This document shows positions 28,415-35,106 of a stretch of DNA of 38,391 nucleotides, piece after piece (position 1 is the first letter of the stretch; the number at the start of each line of letters is the position of its first letter). The DNA is taken from assembly GCA_022616665.1 (NCBI GenBank), contig JAKEFJ010000087.1, positions 1 to 38,391 of the forward strand, given 5' to 3'. The translations under genes and the position numbers were made by a program. This DNA comes from Acidobacteriota bacterium. GTDB lineage: Bacteria > Acidobacteriota > Polarisedimenticolia > Gp22-AA2 > AA152. The notes below the pieces were generated by a model that saw only the letters and a program-made list of their open reading frames with translations, was not told the DNA's origin and did not search any database.

Positions 28415-29932
28415 ATGAAGATCGGAACGAAGCTCACGCTTTTCCTGACACTCCCTCTCATCGTCCTGATGCTCGGCTTCGGGTATCTGAGCCAGCGCGC
28501 CAGCCGGGAACGCCTGCGCGCGGAGATGCTGCGCGAAGGAAGGGGAATCGCCCTGACGGCACGGGCGGCCCTGGAAGATTATCTGCGGGACCGGCAGATC
28601 GACGACATCCGGGAGCTGGCGGAAAAGATGAGCGGCTACGAACGGGTCGCGGGAATGCGTGTTTTCCGTCCCGACGGATCCCTGTTCACGCAGTCTCGGA
28701 GCTTGGAGGCGTTCCCGTTCGGACAGCATGCGGACCTGAGCCGGGTCTTGAGCGATGGCGCTCCGGTCGAAACTCGCCGGATGCTCGGGACCGAGCCCGT
28801 CGTGAGTTTTCTTTTCCTTCTCAGAGGACCGTCCGGAGAGCTCCTGGGAGCCGGCCAGGTTTATCAGCTCGAAGCCTACATCCGTGAGGAGTCCCGGGCG
28901 ACCAGGAATTTTCTTGCCGCGCTCACCCTGGTGATGATCCTGGGAGCAGGAGCGGTCGTGCTCACCGTGACTCGCCTGGGAGTGAGCCGTCCCATCGAAG
29001 AATTGATAAAGAGCTTCCGGGAAGTCGGGACGGGAGGAGCCGTCGCCCGCGTCGCCGTGCGTCGCCGGGACGAATTCGGGCGGCTCGCCGGGGAATTCAA
29101 CAACATGTGCCGGCGGCTGGAGGCGGCCCGGTATTCCCTGGAGGAGGAACAGGCCCAGCGCCGCCGCGTCGAGGATCACCTCCGAGACGTGGAGCCGCTG
29201 GCGACGCTCGGCCGTTTTTCCGCTGGACTGGCTCACGAAATTGGGACTCCCCTGAATGTCATCGGAGGACGCGCTGAATCGTTGCGGCGCAAGCTCTCCG
29301 GCAACGAGTTCGCGGACAGGAATCTGAGTATCATCGTCACCCAGATCGACCGGATCGCGCGCATCGTGCCCCGCATGCTGGATTTCGCCAAGGCCCGGGA
29401 GCCTCAGCTGGCCCCCACCCAGGTGAGTCGGTTGCTCAGGCGGGTGCTGGAGTTTCTGGCCGAGCGCTTCGAGGAGGCGGGGGTGGAGGTGCGAGCGAAT
29501 CTCCCTCTCGAATCCCCTGCGGTGCTGGTGGATTCCGACCAGATGTACGAGGTCTTCCTGAACCTGATCACGAACGCCGTCGACGCCATGCCCCAGGGAG
29601 GGATGCTCCGGGTGGAGGCCAAGGCGTGTCACGCCCTCCCTCCGGAACGCCGGATGGAGGCGGGCCCCTTCCTGGAGGTTTCGGTTGAGGACTCGGGGAC
29701 GGGAATACGCCGCGAGCACCTCGACAGAATCTTCGACCCGTTCTTCACGACCAAGGGAGTGGGCAAAGGATCGGGTTTGGGGCTCTCCGTTTCCCGGGGA
29801 ATCGTCAGGAGGCACGGGGGCTGGATTGAGGTGAAGAGCCAGGAGGGCCGCGGGACCCGGTTCACCGTCTATCTTCCGGTCCACCAAGTGGCCTCACTCC
29901 CGCTCGGGGCTGCGGAAGGAGGGGGGGCATGA
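28415..29932 (+). CDS. Sensor histidine kinase (two TM, HAMP, HisKA, HATPase; NtrB-like)
   Basis: 'KFSAGLAHEIGTPLN'-type H-box 'GRFSAGLAHEIGTPLNVIGGRAESL', 'VFLNLITNAVDAMPQGG', 'DSGTGIRREHLDRIFDPFFTTKGVGKGSGLGL'. Confidence 0.95.
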   Translation: MKIGTKLTLFLTLPLIVLMLGFGYLSQRASRERLRAEMLREGRGIALTARAALEDYLRDRQIDDIRELAEKMSGYERVAGMRVFRPDGSLFTQSRSLEAFPFGQHADLSRVLSDGAPVETRRMLGTEPVVSFLFLLRGPSGELLGAGQVYQLEAYIREESRATRNFLAALTLVMILGAGAVVLTVTRLGVSRPIEELIKSFREVGTGGAVARVAVRRRDEFGRLAGEFNNMCRRLEAARYSLEEEQAQRRRVEDHLRDVEPLATLGRFSAGLAHEIGTPLNVIGGRAESLRRKLSGNEFADRNLSIIVTQIDRIARIVPRMLDFAKAREPQLAPTQVSRLLRRVLEFLAERFEEAGVEVRANLPLESPAVLVDSDQMYEVFLNLITNAVDAMPQGGMLRVEAKACHALPPERRMEAGPFLEVSVEDSGTGIRREHLDRIFDPFFTTKGVGKGSGLGLSVSRGIVRRHGGWIEVKSQEGRGTRFTVYLPVHQVASLPLGAAEGGGA

Positions 29933-31278
29933 GCGGGATGGGCCGGATTCTGGTTGTGGAGGACGACGAGGAGATGCGCCGCCTCCTCGAGGAGGAGCTC
30001 ATCGAGGCGGGACACTCGGTGCTCACCTCGGGCACCGGCTCCAGCGCGCTGGAATGCCTGGAGCATGCCGAGGTGGATCTGGTCGTGACCGATCTGATGA
30101 TGCCGGGGCTGAACGGAGATGAGCTCCTCGCCAGGGTGCACTCCCGCAGTCCGTTTCTCCCGGTATTGATGATCACGGCCTTCGGGAGCGTCGATTCCGC
30201 CGTGGCCGCCGTGAAGGCGGGTGCTTATCACTACCTCGTCAAGCCTTTCTCCATGGAGCAGCTGCGGGTCACGGTGGAGAATGCGCTCCGGGAGAGGCGC
30301 CTCTGGGACGAGATTCGTGAGTTGCGCGAGGCGTTGGGGGAAGGCAAATCGGCGGTCGTGGCTGAGAGTTCCGCCATGAAGGAGGTGTTGGCCCTGATTC
30401 TCCGCGCCGCGGGCGCGGACACCCCCGTGCTGCTGCTCGGCGAGAGCGGCACCGGGAAGGAGATCCTGGCCCGGCTCCTGCATGCCGAGGGGAGGCGCCG
30501 CGATTGCCGTTTCATGGCGATCAATTGCTCGGCGATTCCGGAAGCGCTGCTTGAAAGCCAACTCTTCGGGCATCGCCGCGGCTCGTTCACCGACGCCAAG
30601 GAGGATCGGCGCGGCCTGTTCCAGGAGGCGGAGGGAGGAACCCTGTTCTTGGATGAGATCGGGGACATGCCGGTCTCCTTGCAGGCCAAGATCCTGCGCG
30701 TGCTCCAAGAGAAGGAGATCCATCCTGTGGGTGCGCCGGCGCCCCTCAAAGTGAATGCCCGGGTGGTGGCCGCCACGCACCGGAATCTGGAGAGCCTGAT
30801 GGAATCCGGACGGTTCCGGCAGGATCTTTACTACCGACTGAATGTCATCGCCGTGCAGGTTCCCCCCCTGAGGGAGCGGCCCGACGACATCCTGCCCCTC
30901 GCCGCTCACTTCCTGGGTAAGCACGGGCGGCGTTTGGGGCGGACAAACTGCACGCTCTCTCCAGAGGTGGTGGAGGCTCTGAGGCGATACGCCTGGCCCG
31001 GCAATGTGCGGGAACTCGAAAATGCCATTGAACGGGCTCTGGTCCTGGGGCGGGACGACGTAATCTGGCTCCACGATCTGCCTGAAACGCTCGCTGTCCC
31101 CAGGCACTCCAAGGAGCCCTTGGAAGGCCCGCGGCCCCTCGCCGAGGTGGAGCGGGAGCACATCCTCAAGACGCTAGGAGCGGTGCAGTGGAACAAGACC
31201 GCGGCAGCCCGATTGCTCGGCATGGATCGGAAGACGCTGCACCGGAAGCTCGGCGCCTACGGAATCCGGGCTCCCTAG
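29929..31278 (+). CDS. NtrC-family sigma-54-dependent response regulator
   Basis: Receiver 'VVEDDEEMRRLL...TDLMMPGLNGDE', AAA+ 'GESGTGKEILARLLH', 'GGTLFLDEIGDMP', Fis-like HTH 'WNKTAAARLLGMDRKTLHRKL'; ATGA overlap with the kinase. Confidence 0.96.
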   Translation: MSGMGRILVVEDDEEMRRLLEEELIEAGHSVLTSGTGSSALECLEHAEVDLVVTDLMMPGLNGDELLARVHSRSPFLPVLMITAFGSVDSAVAAVKAGAYHYLVKPFSMEQLRVTVENALRERRLWDEIRELREALGEGKSAVVAESSAMKEVLALILRAAGADTPVLLLGESGTGKEILARLLHAEGRRRDCRFMAINCSAIPEALLESQLFGHRRGSFTDAKEDRRGLFQEAEGGTLFLDEIGDMPVSLQAKILRVLQEKEIHPVGAPAPLKVNARVVAATHRNLESLMESGRFRQDLYYRLNVIAVQVPPLRERPDDILPLAAHFLGKHGRRLGRTNCTLSPEVVEALRRYAWPGNVRELENAIERALVLGRDDVIWLHDLPETLAVPRHSKEPLEGPRPLAEVEREHILKTLGAVQWNKTAAARLLGMDRKTLHRKLGAYGIRAP

Positions 31279-31363
31279 AATCGCCGTCCCAGAATGCCCC
31301 GCCCGGTCCCTTTTCGCCTCGCTCGGTCCAACCGGCTCTCCTCGAACAAGTTCCACGCCCTGC

Positions 31364-31380
31364 GCCGCCGCGCCGGCGGC
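31364..31380 (+). terminator. GC-rich hairpin downstream of the NtrC-family gene
   Basis: GCCGCC-GCGCC-GGCGGC perfect 6-bp stem followed by ATTTCC. Confidence 0.35.
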
Positions 31381-31468
31381 ATTTCCCCGCACCCACAGCT
31401 TTTGCCTGAGACTTGCTCCAAGCCGTCAAGTGCCTCCAGGACAGGCGCTTCACGCTATTAGAGCGATC

Positions 31469-31484
31469 TGGCATCGACCTCGCT
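31469..31484 (+). promoter_or_regulatory. Candidate sigma-54 (-24/-12) promoter
   Basis: TGGCATCGACCTCGCT: GG-N10-GC spacing with TGGCA at -24 and TCGCT at -12 (consensus TGGCACGN4TTGCW). Confidence 0.4.
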
Positions 31485-31620
31485 AGCGCACAAGGTATGA
31501 CGAACTCACTGCCTAACCTGTCGCTGTCGAATGTGAATCCCTCCGCACACGGCCGTCCCTCTGGCTCGGCATCTCGCCCGGCGGATTCGGGGCGGCACCC
31601 ATCCGAAAGGAGATCCCCCA

Positions 31621-31821
31621 ATGACCCCGTTCAGGCTTCAGGAGTTGCACGCCCTCGAGACTGGATCCAACAGCCCGGGCACCCTGCGCTCGAAGATCGG
31701 CGAGATGATTCTGAAGAGCACGGTCTGTCGCGCCAAGGTCGAGGCCATCAATCCCGACACGGGAGAGTATCGGGTCGTGCTGCAGGGTACGCTGGATCGG
31801 GAAGAGCCGCCGTGGAAATAG
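31621..31821 (+). CDS. Small conserved protein, paralog A of a two-member local family
   Basis: SD AAGGAG upstream; 'LRSKIGEMILKSTVCRAKVEAINPDTGEYRVVLQGTLDREE' matches 32598..32801; mostly synonymous divergence. Confidence 0.85.
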   Translation: MTPFRLQELHALETGSNSPGTLRSKIGEMILKSTVCRAKVEAINPDTGEYRVVLQGTLDREEPPWK

Positions 31822-32294
31822 ACGGCCCGGTTTGCCCCGCGGCGGAGACGGAACCCCGCCCGATAGCGGAAGTGGGTGAGCGGCGAGGGAGGGTGCTGGT
31901 GGTGGACGATGATCCGGACATGCTGGCGCTCCTCGAAGAGGCCCTGCGGGACGAAGGGTACCTGGTGGCCGGCGCCGCCGACACCCTCTCCGCCATGATC
32001 CACCTTCTGGGACGACCGGTCGATGTCCTGGTCCTGGACTGGAAGATGCCGGACCTGGACGGTTTCGTGCTGCTGGACAGTGTGCGGAGATCCCTGCCGA
32101 ACCTGCCGGTGATTTTCATCACCGCTCACAACCATCCCGACATCCAGCGTAAGGCCCTGGCGTACGGAGCATTCGGGTTTCTGGCCAAGCCGTTTCCGGT
32201 GAGGCTGCTTGTCGCCGAGATTCAGGGAGCGCTGATCAACCAGGCTCGGGAAAGGGCTTCCGTCGCCAGCGACGTCTCCCCGGAAGGGACCTGA
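31812..32294 (+). CDS. Stand-alone response regulator receiver protein (CheY-like)
   Basis: 'RVLVVDDDPDMLALLEEALRDEGYLV...VLVLDWKMPDLDGFVLLDSV...VIFITAHNHPD...GFLAKPF'; GTG start overlaps the end of paralog A by 10 nt. Confidence 0.88.
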   Translation: MEIDGPVCPAAETEPRPIAEVGERRGRVLVVDDDPDMLALLEEALRDEGYLVAGAADTLSAMIHLLGRPVDVLVLDWKMPDLDGFVLLDSVRRSLPNLPVIFITAHNHPDIQRKALAYGAFGFLAKPFPVRLLVAEIQGALINQARERASVASDVSPEGT

Positions 32295-32461
32295 CGCTTT
32301 TTCGGAGGAAATCATGCAAGTGCAAACACGAAACCACAAGGTCTCGGCCCACGCCGGGAAGGATCCTCGAGCGAGCACCATCCCTCGCGGGCCGGTGTTC
32401 AGCGTATTCCCCCACCCCCGACTCAAGGGCTCCCTCCGAGGCGTGGGCCCCTCTTCTTACC

Positions 32462-32507
32462 GTGCCGTTCTGATCTGCCGCACCCGTGGCGGGAACAGGA
32501 ACGGCAC
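32462..32507 (+). promoter_or_regulatory. Leader stem-loop upstream of paralog B
   Basis: Perfect 9-bp inverted repeat GTGCCGTTC (32462-32470) / GAACGGCAC (32499-32507) with inner CCGC/GCGG pairing. Confidence 0.55.
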
Positions 32508-32597
32508 TTCTCGATAGCGGAGGACCCCCAAGGGTCACCCGAAGTCCACCCACCGCCGGCCACGCCCCGGCTCATCCCAGGAAGGGAGGTGATGAAA

Positions 32598-32801
32598 ATG
32601 TCCAAGATCCACGTCCACAACCTGCGCTCCCTCGAGAATTCTCCCACATCGCCTGCGAGACTTCGAACCAAGATTGGTGAAGTCATCCTTCACAGCGCGA
32701 TCGCGCGCGCCAAAGTGGAGGCCCTCAACCCCGAGACCGGCGAGTACCGCGTCGTGCTCCAGGGAACCCTGGATCGAGACGAATTCGAATTCGAGAGCTG
32801 A
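32598..32801 (+). CDS. Small conserved protein, paralog B
   Basis: SD GGGAGGTG; 'LRTKIGEVILHSAIARAKVEALNPETGEYRVVLQGTLDRDE'. Confidence 0.87.
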   Translation: MSKIHVHNLRSLENSPTSPARLRTKIGEVILHSAIARAKVEALNPETGEYRVVLQGTLDRDEFEFES

Positions 32802-32810
32802 GAGTTTTCT

Positions 32811-33638
32811 ATGCATAGAAGAGCTTCGGGTGAGCCTGGGGGGTCCTCCCGCAAGGGTCGGACCCCCTCGGCGAGTGCCATGGGGATGCCGGAAGTCAGC
32901 ATCTCGGAAATCCAGCACGGAACGCTTCCCCTAGCCAGTCGGCTCAATCCCAGATTTGCTCCGGACACTCCGTTGCTCCTGGCCACTCTCAAGATTCGCT
33001 GGGCCCCGAGGAATCCCCAGAGAGCCATCGCCGACCTCGAGAAGCGTCTCCTGGCGTTCTCCCCCGGATTCCGCCATCACGAGTGCCGCGGCATGGGGAT
33101 GTACCACGTTTTCTCGCACGCCGGCGGGAATGGCAAATCCCACGCTGGAGGCGAGGAGAGGGCCGCTTCGTCCGGGAAGCTGGAGGGATTCGACGCGGCT
33201 TTGGCACTTGCCCATCTCCTGGAGCATGCGGTCATCGATTTCCTGAGCGAGGTCACCGGTGAGATGACATGCAGTGGAATCACCGGAGCGCACCGAAGCG
33301 TCTCCCATCGGTACGATCTGTTGGTGGAATGCCGGGAACTCGAAATCGGGTGCTGCTGTCTGGCCTTGGCCCTCGGCTGGATCCAGGGTCTGTTTCGAGG
33401 GCATCCGATGGGATCGGCCGAGAAGGATGTACTCTCGCTGCTGCGATGGATGCACCGCCGCGCGTCCCCACCTGTGTTCGCGAGTCGAGTGGCAGGGGTT
33501 CTGGGGTGGAGCGAGGACCGGGCGGAAAGAGCCCTGGCGGCGCTGCAGCAGACGGGCTATCTGGAATCCACGGCGTACGCGATGAACCTCAGCGGACTGC
33601 CTGCCTACCGCCCACGCCGGCTGTCGCAGGGAGCTTGA
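32811..33638 (+). CDS. Free-standing protein resembling the cyanophycin synthetase N-terminal domain, with a putative C-terminal winged-helix segment
   Basis: 'LAHLLEHAVIDFLSEVTGEMT...HRYDLLVECRELEIGCCCLALALGWIQGLF' parallels the CphA-N pattern 'HIVEHVALELQELAGM...YQVVIEYLNEEAGRYAGRAAVRL'; the real start may be 32880 or later. Confidence 0.6.
   Translation: MHRRASGEPGGSSRKGRTPSASAMGMPEVSISEIQHGTLPLASRLNPRFAPDTPLLLATLKIRWAPRNPQRAIADLEKRLLAFSPGFRHHECRGMGMYHVFSHAGGNGKSHAGGEERAASSGKLEGFDAALALAHLLEHAVIDFLSEVTGEMTCSGITGAHRSVSHRYDLLVECRELEIGCCCLALALGWIQGLFRGHPMGSAEKDVLSLLRWMHRRASPPVFASRVAGVLGWSEDRAERALAALQQTGYLESTAYAMNLSGLPAYRPRRLSQGA
32839..32867 (+). other. Hairpin with GCAA (GNRA) tetraloop downstream of paralog B
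   Basis: GGGGGTCC-T-CCC-GCAA-GGG-TC-GGACCCCC. Confidence 0.6.
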
Positions 33639-33642
33639 ATCC

Positions 33643-34107
33643 CTAGGCCAGCTTTTTCAGCTCTTCCAGGATGATCTGATTGTCCGGCTGCTTTCGGAGC
33701 TCGTTGACGGTGCTGAGCCGGATGGTCCCCTGCTTGTCGATGAGAAAAAGCGCCCGCTCGGGAAAACCTTCCTCGCGCAGCACTCCGTATTTCCTCGCCA
33801 CCTCGCCATGGGGATAAAAATCGCTGAGCACGGGAATGTTGACGCCCCCCATGGAGTCCACCCAGGCCTTATGGGCCGCGCCATGGCCGATCCCGATGGC
33901 GAGCACCTGGCAGTCGGCGGCCTCGAATTTCGCCAAATCGTCCCGGTAGGAGGGAATCTGACAGGAGCAGACCGGCGTGAAGGCGAGGGGGAAGAAAGCC
34001 AGGAGAACGTTCTTCTCGCCGCGAAATTGGGAGAGGGCAAACTCCGCCCCATCGAAATTCTTGAGCTTGAAATCGGGAGCGGGAGTGCCGGGAGCGAGTG
34101 CAGACAT
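33643..34107 (-). CDS. Peroxiredoxin (AhpC/TSA, Bcp/AhpE-like)
   Basis: 'APDFKLKNFDGAEFALSQFRGEKNVLLAFFPLAFTPVCSCQIPSYRDDLAKFEAADCQVLAI'. Confidence 0.92.
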   Translation of the reverse strand: MSALAPGTPAPDFKLKNFDGAEFALSQFRGEKNVLLAFFPLAFTPVCSCQIPSYRDDLAKFEAADCQVLAIGIGHGAAHKAWVDSMGGVNIPVLSDFYPHGEVARKYGVLREEGFPERALFLIDKQGTIRLSTVNELRKQPDNQIILEELKKLA

Positions 34108-34254
34108 GGCCGATTCTCCAGAGAGCTTCGCTGAACGAAACAAATTGATGATACAGGTAGAGCCGGCATTATACCCGAAGCCCTCCGCCCCCAGGAGCCG
34201 ACAGATTGATCCAGCCCGGAGCCACCGATTCGGCGCCGCACCACTTTTTGTGAC

Positions 34255-35106
34255 TTAGGGAACGGGGATCTCGTCCTGAATGGTCAGGGCGTAGCGCAGC
34301 GCCTCCAGGGCACCTTCCTCATGGAAAAGATCGTGGAGAAAGGCGTCCAGCTTCGGGTCAGGCCCGTGGGGAAGCTGGACTCGAAGGGAGAACTCCGCGC
34401 CCCGCCCAAGCCCCAGCTTGCGTTGATGCAGGCACACGTACGGAAAGCTCCCGCGCTCCAGGTGGTCCTCCAGGAGCGTGCGCAAAGCGGCGCGGAAGAT
34501 TTCATAGGAGATCGTCCCCGGCGTGCCGGGCTTCTCGAAATAGAGCACGGCCCACTGGCAGGGTCCGCTGCGTCGCTCGCCCATCTCCATCACTCGGTTT
34601 CGCAGCATGAACCCGGCGCCGGAGATGGCCCGAATCTGCTTCCCGTGTACCCCCCGGTCAATCCCCACCATGTCGCGAACGGCGATCTCGATGAAATCCA
34701 GCGAGGGGCTCCCCCACAGGTAGAACTCAGACTCCTGCAGGACACCGGGTTTGCCGGGATCAAAGCCGAGTCCCTCCAGGTACTTTTTCCCTTCTGGCAG
34801 GTGCCTCAGGAGGGACGGGCCCCCCAGGTCGGGGAAGAGAAACCGATACTGACGGGAGTCGAAGGGTGGATAGCGCCGGGGATCGGCCTGCGGACGGAAA
34901 GAGTCACCGGGGAAGGTCGAGACGGCTTCGTGCTCGGCGAGGGCCTCGGACAATCGATGGGTCTCCTGGCGGATGCGCGAATGCAAGGCCAGGAGATTCT
35001 GCGTGTACTCGGCTTCGCCCAGGTCTGGCCACGCCTGGCTCAAGATGCTGTAAATCTGAACCGGCGGGTGATGCAGGCGCCGGATGGCCTCCCTCAGATC
35101 GCTCAT
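34255..35106 (-). CDS. Hypothetical protein of unknown function
   Basis: Long ORF coupled to queG by an ATGA overlap; no motif recognised. Confidence 0.65.
   Translation of the reverse strand: MSDLREAIRRLHHPPVQIYSILSQAWPDLGEAEYTQNLLALHSRIRQETHRLSEALAEHEAVSTFPGDSFRPQADPRRYPPFDSRQYRFLFPDLGGPSLLRHLPEGKKYLEGLGFDPGKPGVLQESEFYLWGSPSLDFIEIAVRDMVGIDRGVHGKQIRAISGAGFMLRNRVMEMGERRSGPCQWAVLYFEKPGTPGTISYEIFRAALRTLLEDHLERGSFPYVCLHQRKLGLGRGAEFSLRVQLPHGPDPKLDAFLHDLFHEEGALEALRYALTIQDEIPVP

Noticed and set aside
29869-31161. 430-aa ORF antisense to the NtrC-family regulator
   Set aside because: Shadow ORF of a confident AAA+ gene.
31543-31590. TGGCTCGGCATCTCGC near paralog A considered as a sigma-54 promoter
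   Set aside because: Spacing between GG and GC is 11, not 10.
32487-32507. GG-N10-GC match upstream of paralog B considered as a sigma-54 promoter
   Set aside because: Only the spacing fits; flanking bases do not match TGGCAC/TTGC and it lies inside a hairpin arm.
33636-33645. Convergent genes with a 4-bp gap as evidence of a special overlapping terminator
   Set aside because: Tight convergent packing is common in compact genomes; no hairpin seen there.
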